A stretch of 64,000 nucleotides of DNA from UBA1413 sp964461455 (GCA_964461455.1 CAYWUJ010000006.1:26820-90819), one strand, 5' to 3'. Positions 7,672-16,945 are shown, numbered from the stretch's first letter. The notes: a model not told the origin generated them from the sequence alone. Program-made: numbers and translations.

Positions 7672-9177
7672 TTATTGTGCCCCGTAACCTTCCACATTAC
7701 CGAAGAGTTGCAGGGCTTCCTTCCAGGGATATTTGTTGCAGAACATGGTCACCGAGGAGCTCATGGTACCCTGGAGGTTCATTCCCAGGATAGAGCGCCA
7801 CTGGTTAGCGGCCGAGTTGCGGTCGAGGTCGGTCTGCTCAGAATAACGGGCGTTGAGATAACCGTCGAGATAAGCCTGATGCACCTTCAGCGTTCCGGGA
7901 ATCTCATTTTGGTTGCCGGTGGCGCTGGCAATCTCGAGGTCGCCGAAGTCGCCGGCATCGATGCGCAGCCGGGTGTTGCTGGCCGGACTGTAATGGAGGT
8001 CCTTGTCCTTGTTCACGAAAAAGATGTTATGGTCGACGCTCACCCATTCGTTCTTGTTGAAACGGGTATGGTCCACGCCGGCCAGTATGGAAGCCCCGAT
8101 GATGTTGTGGTGGATGTTGTAGTTGCATTTGGTCATCACCCTCACCCCATAGCCCATATCAAGGAAGTCCTTGGTGCGGCTCCAGGTAAAAAGGATGGTG
8201 TTGTAAGCCACCTCAACATCGCCGCAGAGGGCCATGGTGTTGGGACCGCCGGTGCTGGCGCAGGTACCGTAGATCTCAATGGCGGCCATGCGGTTACCCA
8301 CGAAAACGTTATTTTTCACGGTGAACTTCCCGGTGCGGTGGCCCGCCTGAAGGGCGAAGCTGGCCCCGTTGACGAAGACACAGTTCTGGATCGTCACATC
8401 CCCGCCTGTGGTGGCGCTCATAAACTGCAACAAGGGTTCGTCGACCGTCGGGTAACCTACCGGGGGCCGCTCCGTGGCCGGAAGCAGCCTGCCGCCTCCC
8501 TCCACACCTTCCACGATCCCCTCCTTCACATGGTAGGCATTCCGCTCACCCCCGTCAAAGACAAGATGGTCAAGCACCGTACCGGCCACATCTTTGGTGA
8601 ACTTCATCACCGCCTTACGCGTCGACCGGGCACTTTCGTTGTCGGGCTGTATCAGCGTGGGATGGTTTACAATGTCCTGAGTGGTGAAGGTCTCGTCATA
8701 GCTGCCGTAGATCTTCACCGGCTTGTCGCTTTCGATGAACCCAATGTTCAGGGTGCCCATTTCCACCCCTCCGGCCACAAAAATGGCGGTTCCGGGTGTG
8801 GCGACCGCGATCGCTTTATCGAGATTCTTCAGCGGTGCCCCCTTGGAACCGTCGTTTTTGTTGTTGCCGTTCTGTTTGGAAACATACAGCGCTCCACCTC
8901 CGGAACTGGCTTTGACTGTTGCAGCGGAGCCTCCGCTGGTTCCGGAAGATGAGGAACTGCCTGCCGGTTTCACAGCTGAGGAACTCCCTGAACCTCCGGA
9001 AACACCAGAGCCTCCGCTGCTCTTCGACGCATCGTTCACCTCTTTCTCCACCGCTTTTTCGGTTTTTTCCATCACTTTTTTCCCCAGGTTCTTCAGATTG
9101 CCCACCTGGGCCGTGCCGCCTGCCGCCCATACCGTGAGCGCCAGAACCAGAATGATCGTTTTAAAACTCTTCATCAT
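7672..9177 (-). CDS. Secreted right-handed beta-helix protein
   Basis: 501 residues from ATG 9177. A signal peptide ends near AAGGTAQ, followed by VGNLKNLGKKVMEKTEKAVE, matching the same position in the neighbour at 6415-7539. A Ser/Gly-rich linker (about 46-95) separates this from ALYVSKQNGNNKNDGSKGAP, the typical opening of a pectin-lyase-like beta-helix (DUF1565-like). Coils such as DVTIQNCVFVNG, FTVKNNVFVGN, VEVAYNTILF and NIHHNIIGAS run through residues about 270-400. Such folds bind or cleave polysaccharides, but I see no catalytic signature and call no activity. No T9SS sorting domain is visible. It lies 27 bases after the LRR gene and probably shares its transcript. Confidence 0.8.
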   Translation of the reverse strand: MMKSFKTIILVLALTVWAAGGTAQVGNLKNLGKKVMEKTEKAVEKEVNDASKSSGGSGVSGGSGSSSAVKPAGSSSSSGTSGGSAATVKASSGGGALYVSKQNGNNKNDGSKGAPLKNLDKAIAVATPGTAIFVAGGVEMGTLNIGFIESDKPVKIYGSYDETFTTQDIVNHPTLIQPDNESARSTRKAVMKFTKDVAGTVLDHLVFDGGERNAYHVKEGIVEGVEGGGRLLPATERPPVGYPTVDEPLLQFMSATTGGDVTIQNCVFVNGASFALQAGHRTGKFTVKNNVFVGNRMAAIEIYGTCASTGGPNTMALCGDVEVAYNTILFTWSRTKDFLDMGYGVRVMTKCNYNIHHNIIGASILAGVDHTRFNKNEWVSVDHNIFFVNKDKDLHYSPASNTRLRIDAGDFGDLEIASATGNQNEIPGTLKVHQAYLDGYLNARYSEQTDLDRNSAANQWRSILGMNLQGTMSSSVTMFCNKYPWKEALQLFGNVEGYGAQ

Positions 9178-9204
9178 CTTCGGGTGTTATGGTTATTTAA
9201 TAAA

Positions 9205-11844
9205 TTACTTCTTCACGATTTTATGTACCGTCCGGCCAGCGGGCGATTCGACGATGAGAAACAGAATGCCCGGACGGCAGCCGCGCAGGCTCATGGTGGC
9301 CACCGGCTCCTGTACAGAAAGGGTCTTGAGGGTTCTTCCGGTGACATCGGTCAGCCGCAATGCCGTTTCCGGGGTGAGTCCCGACACATAGAGATCTTCA
9401 AAGGCCGGATTGGGATAGACCTGAAGGCGTGCTCCTTTCCTGACATCGGCCGGACTGGGAATAGCAAGAGTGATGGTCCAGTCGGCCGCACTCCCGGTTT
9501 CGGAGGTGACCCTGATGACCAGGGGCGAAGCGAGGTTGAGCACCCCGCCGCTGGCAGGCTGTGAGGAGGCCCCTTTCGAAAGGGTGAAGTCGGCCTTCAG
9601 GGAGCCCGGGTCGACACCCTCCACCCTGACTTTCACCGTGCGGGAGGTGCCGTCGATCACCGGGGAAGATACCATCCCGGGCACCGAGAAGGCCAGGATG
9701 TCATTCCCCGTCTCGTCAACCAGGTTGGTGAGCTGAACGGTCACATAGGCCGGAATGGCGGAGATGCCGTCGGAAACATTGACCACCAGCTCAAAAGTGG
9801 GTTGGCTATCGAAATCAAGGGCCACGGCGTTATTTACCACCAATTGGTTCCCTTCCATGCGGAATCCCTCCTCCCTGTTGCCCGAAATAAGGGTGTAGGT
9901 CAGAGCTTTACCCTCGGGATCGGAGGCGGTGATGCTTCCGGCTACGGTGCCCGCCGGAGAGTTCTCGGCCAGGGTGAAACCGGCGTTTTCCACCACCGGC
10001 ATCTTATTGATCTTGCTCAGGGAAATAACCAGTCCTACTGTTGAGGAGAGGGTGCCGTTACTGGCCTTGACCGTCAGGGTGTACCGGTTCTTCTGATCAT
10101 AATTGAGCTGCGTATGGTCGGCGACCACCAACCGGTTCCCTATGATGCCGAAAGCCCCGTTCTCGTTGCCCCCGTCAATGGAATAGGTGACCGGCAGCTT
10201 CCCGGGATCCTCCGCCGTGAGGTACATCACGGTAAAGCCGTTGGGAGCCGTCTCATCGATGGTGGTCGACAGTTGCTGACCGGTAAACACCGGGGCTTCC
10301 TCAACATCCTCCACTTCCAGCACCAGCGCTTTTGTAAAGACGCCCCCCTTCATATCGCTGACCGTCACCAGGAAACGGAGCACAGGCGTCTTTTCATAGT
10401 CCGCCGCAACGGTCATGTTCAGCACACTTCCAAAGGGCTTGAAGAGGCCGTTGTGCTGGTCGTTGGTGCCATCCCCTTCTGTCAGGAAGAAATGATGGGT
10501 GTCGCCGGTATCTTCATCCTGGGCCATCAGGGTAATGTCGAATCGCTGATTTTCCCTGACGGAAGCAGGATAAAAGGAGATCCCCGTCGGGGCATGGTTG
10601 CCCGGGACCAGCACCGTGACCGGCAGCTCTTCCGATTTAAGGATCATATCGGTGACCACCGTGTTGATCACTTCAAACCGGTATACCCCGGCCTCCTGGG
10701 CAGTGGCCGCGGAGACCCCCCAGGAGGGGTCGTTGCCGGAATAGACCTCCATATTGTTTCGAAACCACTTATAGCGGTTGTTATTGCCCCCGGGAGCATA
10801 CACCGAGAGGGCAACGGCATTCAGCGACAAAGGATCGCCGGCATTGACCTGCACGCTTGTCTGCGTCAGAGGAAATAGCTTATTGGTCGTGTAACTCTTA
10901 CTCGTTAGGTCGTTGATTTTTCCGATGTGGGGTTCCAAACCTTCAAAGGTGAAATAGTTATTCCCGAGCCCCAGCCTTTCGAGCTTAGCCGCGAACATAC
11001 CCGCCGGCAGGGTTCCCGAACAGCGGTTTTCATCAAGATAAACCGAAGTGAGCTGGGGTAAATTTCCCCACGATCCGGGAATGGCCCCCTCCAGCCGGTT
11101 GTACTCGAACCTGATGTTTTTCAACTCTTTGCAACTGTCGAGGGTGGGCAGGGAACCCGAAAAACTGTTCCGGGAAAATTCGGCCTCATATAATTTACTC
11201 CTTTTACTGAGAGAGGCGGGAATTTCTCCCGTCAGTTTGTTGTTTGAAACATAAAACATGTACAGCTCAGGCCAGGCATCGAATACGTCGGGCAAAGAGC
11301 CTGTCAGTCCGCTCTCCGACAGATAAACGATGTACAATTTAGGCCAGTTTTGAAGAATGGAGGCCGGAAAAGGAATATTGAGGGGATTGTTGGATAAGTA
11401 GAGATACTTCATGTTGACCAGGTTCGCCATGGAAGCCGGTAACGGACCGGTAAACCTGTTGGACGAGAGAGTCATTCCCTCCAGGTAAACCAGATTGCCT
11501 GTTTCATCGGGGATGCGCCCCTCCAGCTGGCAGTTGTCGACTTCAAGGTTTTTCAGCCGGGAGAGGTCGCCGATCTGGGGAGGAAGATACCCCCCCTTCA
11601 TGTTGCTGTTCATGCCCAACCGGGTTACATGGCCGTCGGTGACCGTGAGGCCATACCAGGAGCCGTTCACATCGGCAGCCGTGGCCGTGGTGTTGATGTT
11701 TTCCCAGCCGGTGCGGGTTTTCCAGTTGTTCCCGCCCGTGGCGTTGTAAAAGGCCTTCAACGCCTGGAACTCCTGCTCCGGAACCTGGGCCTGGAGCATG
11801 AAGCTGCCCAAAAGGGCCACAAAAAGAAAGTACAGCTTTTGCAT
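9205..11844 (-). CDS. Secreted leucine-rich-repeat, cadherin-like T9SS cargo protein
   Basis: 879 residues from ATG 11844. A signal peptide (1-19, ending FMLQA) is followed by EFQALKAFYNATGGNNWKT, the usual cap of Bacteroidota plant-type LRR proteins. About eight to ten LRRs run to about residue 310 (LEGMTLSSNRFTGPLPASM, YLSNNPLNIPFPAS). An Ig-like domain (about 325-415, YKWFRNNMEVY) and three cadherin-like domains (about 418-720, each with a VxENxP start such as LAENSPAGTVAG) come next. The C-terminal 76 residues (804-879) form a T9SS sorting domain (VYPNPAFEDLYVSGL, ending VHKIVKK) closely resembling that of the 3270-6371 protein. A surface binding or adhesion role is inferred from the architecture. 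Confidence 0.9.
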   Translation of the reverse strand: MQKLYFLFVALLGSFMLQAQVPEQEFQALKAFYNATGGNNWKTRTGWENINTTATAADVNGSWYGLTVTDGHVTRLGMNSNMKGGYLPPQIGDLSRLKNLEVDNCQLEGRIPDETGNLVYLEGMTLSSNRFTGPLPASMANLVNMKYLYLSNNPLNIPFPASILQNWPKLYIVYLSESGLTGSLPDVFDAWPELYMFYVSNNKLTGEIPASLSKRSKLYEAEFSRNSFSGSLPTLDSCKELKNIRFEYNRLEGAIPGSWGNLPQLTSVYLDENRCSGTLPAGMFAAKLERLGLGNNYFTFEGLEPHIGKINDLTSKSYTTNKLFPLTQTSVQVNAGDPLSLNAVALSVYAPGGNNNRYKWFRNNMEVYSGNDPSWGVSAATAQEAGVYRFEVINTVVTDMILKSEELPVTVLVPGNHAPTGISFYPASVRENQRFDITLMAQDEDTGDTHHFFLTEGDGTNDQHNGLFKPFGSVLNMTVAADYEKTPVLRFLVTVSDMKGGVFTKALVLEVEDVEEAPVFTGQQLSTTIDETAPNGFTVMYLTAEDPGKLPVTYSIDGGNENGAFGIIGNRLVVADHTQLNYDQKNRYTLTVKASNGTLSSTVGLVISLSKINKMPVVENAGFTLAENSPAGTVAGSITASDPEGKALTYTLISGNREEGFRMEGNQLVVNNAVALDFDSQPTFELVVNVSDGISAIPAYVTVQLTNLVDETGNDILAFSVPGMVSSPVIDGTSRTVKVRVEGVDPGSLKADFTLSKGASSQPASGGVLNLASPLVIRVTSETGSAADWTITLAIPSPADVRKGARLQVYPNPAFEDLYVSGLTPETALRLTDVTGRTLKTLSVQEPVATMSLRGCRPGILFLIVESPAGRTVHKIVKK

Positions 11845-11872
11845 AAGACAATTTTTTACGATTTATAGTATA

Positions 11873-12211
11873 TTATTGGTTTTGAGTTGTTAAGTGGATC
11901 ACCAGCGGAGATGGGGCATAGAGTTCCTCCCATACCATCGTGGAGTCGGAGGTTTTCACCACGCTGAAAAGGATTTTGGCCATGCCGGTATCGGCCACGA
12001 GCCGGTCATCGCTGAATAGGGCAGGAAACTCAACACTGTTATTCCCGGAGACCATCCTTAAAGTTCCCTTTTGCAAGACCACACTCATCCCCACTGTGCA
12101 AAAACCGGTTTCAGGAGCCACCGCAGTGACTTTCCACGAGGCAGGGTGCGTGGTTCTGGAACAACCGACGCAAACTATGGCCAGCAATCCGATGACTATG
12201 AGCCTCTTCAT
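11873..12211 (-). CDS. Small putative lipoprotein of unknown function
   Basis: 112 residues from ATG 12211. The N-terminus MKRLIVIGLLAIVCVGCS is a hydrophobic signal followed by a likely lipidated cysteine (C17), although the residue at -3 is Cys rather than the usual Leu. The mature part is about 95 residues, rich in beta-prone sequence, with no recognised domain. It lies 28 bases upstream of the LRR gene on the same strand and is the first gene of the secreted-protein run that ends at 3270. Confidence 0.7.
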   Translation of the reverse strand: MKRLIVIGLLAIVCVGCSRTTHPASWKVTAVAPETGFCTVGMSVVLQKGTLRMVSGNNSVEFPALFSDDRLVADTGMAKILFSVVKTSDSTMVWEELYAPSPLVIHLTTQNQ

Positions 12212-12386
12212 CTGTGTAAAACATTAACGATTTGTAACTGAAAGCTACGGCGCTGAAAAAGGATTTGCCCGGAAACAGTGGTCAACTGCAGAAATGGGAG
12301 GTTGAAAGGCAGGAATAACGTGGCGAAAAGTAATGGAACCCCTTCACGGCAGGGCGGGCAGGGGAAAACTCACCGGAATAAAAAGT

Positions 12387-13106
12387 TCAGATACGGCGGA
12401 TTACATCGAGGATCTCCTTCCGGAAACTCCTGCCCACCGGGGCGGTATGCCCTTTCAGGGAAAGCGTCTGCTCCCTTTCATTAAGGACATCGATATGATC
12501 CAGATTAATGACATAGCCCCTGTGCACCTGCACAAAAGAGGGAGGCAGCTGACTGCAGAATTCCTTCAGGGTGGTGCGGCAGGCCAGTTCCTTTTTTTCA
12601 AAAATAAGGGAGATACAATTCTCACCATCGGCCCTGATTATCAGCAGGTCACAGGTAGGAATCCTGACCAGCTTATCGCCCACACGGGTAAATACGGGGG
12701 CATTTTCCAAAGGTCCCTGTTTTGGAGAGGGAGGGGTGCCGTTTCCCTGCAGGGCAATTTCCACGGCGGCCTTCAGGTTAACGGCATCGACGGGTTTCCG
12801 TATATAGCCTGAAGGATGGGTGGCCACCGCCTGTTTAATGATGTCATCCTGTGAAAAAGAAGTCGTGAAAATATGGGGGATTTTCAACTCTTCATGTACC
12901 CTGGCCGCCAGGGTGATGCCGTTGTTGACTCCCGGCAGGGCAATATCAACCAAAAGGACGTCGGGGTGTGCCTGCGAAATCAGATTAAAAGCAGCATCGG
13001 CATCGCCGCACTCCCCGGCCAGTTGCAATCCCGCCTCCTCAGCAGCAATCTTCAGTGCTTCGGCATGGATCAGCTCATCCTCAACGATAAAAACCCTGGT
13101 GCTCAT
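12387..13106 (-). CDS. LytTR-family response regulator
   Basis: 239 residues from ATG 13106. The N-terminal receiver has the acidic pair E9-D10, phospho-acceptor D54 (LLVDIALPG), T81 (FTTSF) and K104 (YIRKPVD). The C-terminal LytTR DNA-binding domain (about 137-239) carries FVQVHRGYVINLDHI and the final VGRSFRKEIL. LytTR regulators bind direct repeats upstream of target genes. Its start overlaps the stop of the sensor kinase gene by four bases (ATGA), which indicates translational coupling. The secreted-protein genes downstream on the same strand are plausible targets; that is inference from position. Confidence 0.93.
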   Translation of the reverse strand: MSTRVFIVEDELIHAEALKIAAEEAGLQLAGECGDADAAFNLISQAHPDVLLVDIALPGVNNGITLAARVHEELKIPHIFTTSFSQDDIIKQAVATHPSGYIRKPVDAVNLKAAVEIALQGNGTPPSPKQGPLENAPVFTRVGDKLVRIPTCDLLIIRADGENCISLIFEKKELACRTTLKEFCSQLPPSFVQVHRGYVINLDHIDVLNEREQTLSLKGHTAPVGRSFRKEILDVIRRI

Positions 13107-15235
13107 ATTTCTTTGGAAGGAAGTTTCACGGTAATGGTCGTTCCCTCTCCCGGTTGGCTTTCCACATCGATGGAACCCCCATTGTGGGCCACGTGCTCAG
13201 CCACCAGCTGCAATCCCAGTCCGGTTCCCTTCTCCCCGGAAGTGCCCCGCCTGACCTCCCGGTTTCCCGTGCTGAAGAGGTCCCTTACCAAGGCCGGGGC
13301 CATGCCACATCCCGTATCTTTCACCTGCATGACGGTATGGCCGTCGTCAGAAAAAGCCGAGAGGGTAATCGTCCCTTCGGAAGTGAACTTGATGGCATTG
13401 CCAATCAGGTTGCGCAGGATCAGCTCCAGACTCCCCGGGTCACACCACACCGTCTCATCCCCCATCACAGTGTCGATGACCGTTGATTTGGCCTGTGCAT
13501 AATCGCGCACCAGTTCCACCACCTTTTCGGCCTCCGCCCTCAGGGAAATACTCCTTTTTTCGGGATCGATGCCCTTCATTCTGAGGAGGGACCACTGCAG
13601 CAGATTCTCCAGCATCCCTGAGAGATTACGGGCATTACGCCTGATTTCGGGAGCCAGGGGGAGTAACTTTTCGGGCTGTCCCTTTTCCAGGTGGTAAGTG
13701 ATCATTTTGGCACTGCTCTGGTAAGCTGCCGTGGCATTGCGCAAATCGTGCGAAATGATGCCAAACAAACGATGCTGGGTGTGGTTGAGCTGCTCAAGTT
13801 CTTCATTCTGGCTTGCCAGAGCGCTCTTCTGCCGTTTGACGGTGGAGAACAGCCGGTACAGACCGGCCAGGAAAAGCAACAACACCCCCAGGCCGGCAAC
13901 CGCCCAGTTCCGCTGCCGCTGCCGGAACGAAGCCTCCCGCAGTCTCGCTTCATTCTCCCCTTCCAAACGGGCAATTTCCGCCTCCTTCTGGGCTGTCTGG
14001 TATTGCACCTCCATCTCTTCCACCTGTCCGGAAACCTCCAGATTGAATACCGAATCGCGAATAGTGGTATACCGCTCATGAAAACGGAGTGACTGTTCAA
14101 AATCACCGGTCACCTTATAAAACCGGTACAGCTGGTTATAGATCAACAACTGCTCGGGCAGGGACCCTCCGGTTTCGGCATACTCCAGCGATTTCAGGAA
14201 ATGGGGGAGGGCCCGGGAGGGGTTGCCCTGTTCGAGGTACATCTGGCCGAACCCGGCATGTACCCTGGCCAGGGCGGGAATCTGTTCCGCAGCCATATAA
14301 AAGGAATCGGCCTTCGCAAAATAAACAGCGGCCTTCGCATACTCACGAAGTGCCGTCAGGGAGGTGGCCAGGTTAAAATAACGGGTTCCCAACCGCAGCA
14401 CCATCCCTTCCTCCTCATCGATGAGCCGGGCTTTTTCAATCCAACGGATGGCCTCATCATGTTTCTTCATCAGTTGGTATGCCATACCGATGTTGTTGTA
14501 CCTGACCGCCATAATCCTACGGTCGGCCATGGTGTCGAGCAAGGCTGCCGACCTGAAATAATACTCCAGTCCCGTCTCATACTTGCCCCAGTCCACGTAA
14601 ATACGCCCCATATTATTCAGCGATGTCGACTGTCTGTTGCTGTTTCCACTCTGCAGATCAATCTGATAGACCTCATTGTATAACCTGATGGCCTCTTCGT
14701 AATTCCCTTCCGCATAAAAGAGGGAAGCCAGGTTACTTTTGGCATCGGCCAGGTTCTCCTGATGGCCTGAGGCCTCGAGGAAGCCAATGGCTCGCTGCAA
14801 ATAATGCCTGGCCTCCACCCGTTTTCCCATGTTACCAAGATTCATCCCCAAATCGTTCATCGCTCCACCGAGAAAAAGGGTATCCTGGGGCTGAAGGGAT
14901 TCGGCCAGGGCTATGGCCTTCAGCAGAAAGTCGCACGACCGGGCCATGCTGTCGGCATAATAATATCCATCAGAGACATGCCGGTATACCCTGGCCATCA
15001 GAAACGTGCCGGGAACCGATTTCCCGGCTTCCTTCAGCAGAGGCATGGCAAAGGAGAGCAAAGCTTCAGGATTCTCAGCCAGGGAATCGCAAATCTGCAC
15101 CCCGGCAATGACTTTTTCTTCGCCTCGTAATTGCCCGTAATGCCTTTGCAAATCATCCAATCTACCACCGGTAACGGCTTGCATTGTGAGCAATGGGGAA
15201 AAATAAATTATGAAATACGTGATCAGCCCGGTCAT
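13103..15235 (-). CDS. TPR-containing sensor histidine kinase
   Basis: 710 residues from ATG 15235. A short hydrophobic N-terminus suggests export of the sensor part. Tetratricopeptide repeats fill about residues 80-380 (YEEAIRLYNEVYQ, YETGLEYYFRSAALLD, HDEAIRWIEKARLID). A coiled coil and one membrane span (WAVAGLGVLLLFLAGLYRLF, about 437-456) follow. The dimerisation helix has the phospho-acceptor H496 in FGIISHDLRN. The ATPase domain shows the N-box LILRNLIGNAIKF, the G1 box DTGCGM and the G2 box GTGLGL. TPR sensors of this kind are common in Bacteroidota; the ligand is unknown. It is upstream of, and overlaps by four bases, its likely partner regulator. Confidence 0.93.
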   Translation of the reverse strand: MTGLITYFIIYFSPLLTMQAVTGGRLDDLQRHYGQLRGEEKVIAGVQICDSLAENPEALLSFAMPLLKEAGKSVPGTFLMARVYRHVSDGYYYADSMARSCDFLLKAIALAESLQPQDTLFLGGAMNDLGMNLGNMGKRVEARHYLQRAIGFLEASGHQENLADAKSNLASLFYAEGNYEEAIRLYNEVYQIDLQSGNSNRQSTSLNNMGRIYVDWGKYETGLEYYFRSAALLDTMADRRIMAVRYNNIGMAYQLMKKHDEAIRWIEKARLIDEEEGMVLRLGTRYFNLATSLTALREYAKAAVYFAKADSFYMAAEQIPALARVHAGFGQMYLEQGNPSRALPHFLKSLEYAETGGSLPEQLLIYNQLYRFYKVTGDFEQSLRFHERYTTIRDSVFNLEVSGQVEEMEVQYQTAQKEAEIARLEGENEARLREASFRQRQRNWAVAGLGVLLLFLAGLYRLFSTVKRQKSALASQNEELEQLNHTQHRLFGIISHDLRNATAAYQSSAKMITYHLEKGQPEKLLPLAPEIRRNARNLSGMLENLLQWSLLRMKGIDPEKRSISLRAEAEKVVELVRDYAQAKSTVIDTVMGDETVWCDPGSLELILRNLIGNAIKFTSEGTITLSAFSDDGHTVMQVKDTGCGMAPALVRDLFSTGNREVRRGTSGEKGTGLGLQLVAEHVAHNGGSIDVESQPGEGTTITVKLPSKEI

Positions 15236-15254
15236 TTTAGTCCCCGTATATAAA

Positions 15255-15262
15255 CAAATATA
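15255..15262 (-). promoter_or_regulatory. Bacteroidota -7 box (TATATTTG) before the TPR kinase gene
   Basis: TATATTTG on the minus strand matches TAnnTTTG. Transcription from it would begin about 13 bases before ATG 15235. No convincing -33 TTTG is seen. Confidence 0.5.
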
Positions 15263-15349
15263 ATATTATTTATTCATACAGAGAATGTTAACCTCCGATT
15301 TTTTTTGAAGGTCGGGCCATTTTTCAGGATGGCAATTACGGCATCCCGT

Positions 15350-15760
15350 TTACTGAAAATTGATATCGAAAAGGTGGAGGGGGCAGGCAGACACGCAGAG
15401 TTCGCAAACCACGCACTGGCTTTTGTCAAATTTGAGTTTCCAGTCGGGGGCAGTCATGGTGAGGGCACCGGCAAAACAGACGGCCACGCAGTTGCCGCAA
15501 TCGATGCACTTCTCTTCCTGGAACCTGATTCTCTTTTCCAGGGGCTCCACTTCCACGTTGTGGCTGGTAAGATAGGCAATTCCCTTTTCAATGTTGGCTG
15601 CGGTGCCCTGAAGCTCCAACAGCAGGCTTCCCCGCTTCCCGGGAAAGACTTCGGCTTTCAGGATATTGATGCGGATGTCATAATCCCTGACCAGATGGTA
15701 ACTCAGGGGCTTGTCACCGCTGTCGGGGGGAAAATTGAGGATGAACCGTTTCCTGATCAT
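15350..15760 (-). CDS. NIL-domain ferredoxin of the alternative homocysteine pathway
   Basis: 136 residues from ATG 15760. Residues 1-78 form a NIL domain (ligand-binding fold also found on methionine importer ATPases). Residues 79-136 carry two ferredoxin motifs: C85-C88-C91-C95 and C116-C119-C122-C126, each able to hold a [4Fe-4S] cluster. Its start codon overlaps the stop of the COG1900 gene by four bases. In Methanosarcina the equivalent pair (MA1821-MA1822) is required for homocysteine synthesis from aspartate semialdehyde and sulfide. The ferredoxin is thought to supply electrons for reduction of a sulfur intermediate; that role here is by analogy. Confidence 0.92.
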   Translation of the reverse strand: MIRKRFILNFPPDSGDKPLSYHLVRDYDIRINILKAEVFPGKRGSLLLELQGTAANIEKGIAYLTSHNVEVEPLEKRIRFQEEKCIDCGNCVAVCFAGALTMTAPDWKLKFDKSQCVVCELCVSACPLHLFDINFQ

Positions 15761-16920
15761 GGCTTTTCCGGTTTTTCGGTTTCTTTCAGGGAATGGAGTG
15801 AAGCCTGGGCCGGGAACATTTGTACCGGCCGGGTAAGCTCAAACCCGCCCGTTTCTATCTGCTGTTTGAGAAGCAGGGCGATTTCGCGGGCTTTGGCCAG
15901 ACTGGCCACCGGGGCGGTCCTGACTCTTTTCCCGTCGACAGTGATGCTTCCCGACCTGAGCATGGCATAGGTGACCTGGCCCAGCTTCGGGGTGCCCGGG
16001 GAACCATAATCGAGTACCGAGGTTTCGATCTGGTCATCACGGATGGAGACCCGCCGTGCCATATCCTCGTCGAGCATGGGAATCGGGATCCCTATTCCCA
16101 CGAAGAGGGTGGTCCCGTATTTATCGATATAGGCGGCCCGCAGGAAGCCGGGCGACATCTCTTTCAGGTTACCCATCACGGCAATGGTGCGGGCATTGCT
16201 CACCGGGATCCCCAGGTCATTGACCGGCTTTGAAGTATTGTACTGGGTGCCGGGCCACACCACAAAACCCTGGGCACCACCCAGGAAAATGCGGGTGCCA
16301 ATGCCGATGCTCCTCATCTCAGGATCGTTGATCAGGGGACTCAGCTCACCCGAGGTGGAATAGGTCGCATTCCGGAGGTTAGGAAGAAGGGTCCCCATGT
16401 AGGTATGAATCAGCCGTTTGGTGGTATTGACCGCCACATTGTAATTCTGGTAGGCATTGCGGGGATTGAACAGATAGAGTTCATTGACAGTTTCCCTGGA
16501 AATCAGGGTTTTGATATATTTCCGGGGATAGCAGTCGGTGCCTTTCCCCCAGGCCTCCAGTTCCAGGCTTTTTCCCTCGAGAAGATCCTGGATCACATGG
16601 GCTCCTCCGTATTCAGGCCGGTCGGGGTCGCAGGCCGTAGCCCCGATATAGGCATCCACGGCCGCCAGCCCTTCATAGGCTGGGACTCCGTTGATCCTGA
16701 TCTTCTCCATCCTGATGGGAGGATCGGCATGTCCGAAATTGATGATGGCCCCCGAGGAGCACATCGCCCCAAAAGTGGCCGTGGTCACCACATCCACCTT
16801 CCTGACAATCTCCCCGGGCGTGGCCGTCCGGCCCATTTCCGCCACTTCGGCAGCAGTCAGCACAACCGCCCGCCCTGCCCTGATCTTCGCATTGATCTCC
16901 TCGTAACTCTTGATGGCCAT
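15757..16920 (-). CDS. DUF39/COG1900 homocysteine biosynthesis protein
   Basis: 387 residues from ATG 16920. An in-frame extension reaches 17064 only through alternative start codons and crosses a -7 promoter box at 16946-16953, so the shorter start is preferred. AAAGGA directly precedes this ATG. Family hallmarks are C54 in FGAMCSSGAIINFGH and C130 in GTDCYPRK. These match, as I recall, the two conserved cysteines of MA1821, one of which carries a persulfide during sulfur transfer to aspartate semialdehyde. The glycine-rich GIGTRIFLGGAQGFV is also typical. It is translationally coupled to the NIL-ferredoxin downstream. No CBS domains are present, unlike some archaeal homologues. Confidence 0.93.
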   Translation of the reverse strand: MAIKSYEEINAKIRAGRAVVLTAAEVAEMGRTATPGEIVRKVDVVTTATFGAMCSSGAIINFGHADPPIRMEKIRINGVPAYEGLAAVDAYIGATACDPDRPEYGGAHVIQDLLEGKSLELEAWGKGTDCYPRKYIKTLISRETVNELYLFNPRNAYQNYNVAVNTTKRLIHTYMGTLLPNLRNATYSTSGELSPLINDPEMRSIGIGTRIFLGGAQGFVVWPGTQYNTSKPVNDLGIPVSNARTIAVMGNLKEMSPGFLRAAYIDKYGTTLFVGIGIPIPMLDEDMARRVSIRDDQIETSVLDYGSPGTPKLGQVTYAMLRSGSITVDGKRVRTAPVASLAKAREIALLLKQQIETGGFELTRPVQMFPAQASLHSLKETEKPEKP

Positions 16921-16945
16921 TCCTTTCACGATGATAACAGGAGAA

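Noticed and set aside
7558..8952. A 464-codon plus-strand frame
   Set aside because: Antisense to the beta-helix gene, whose repeated coils are clear on the minus strand.
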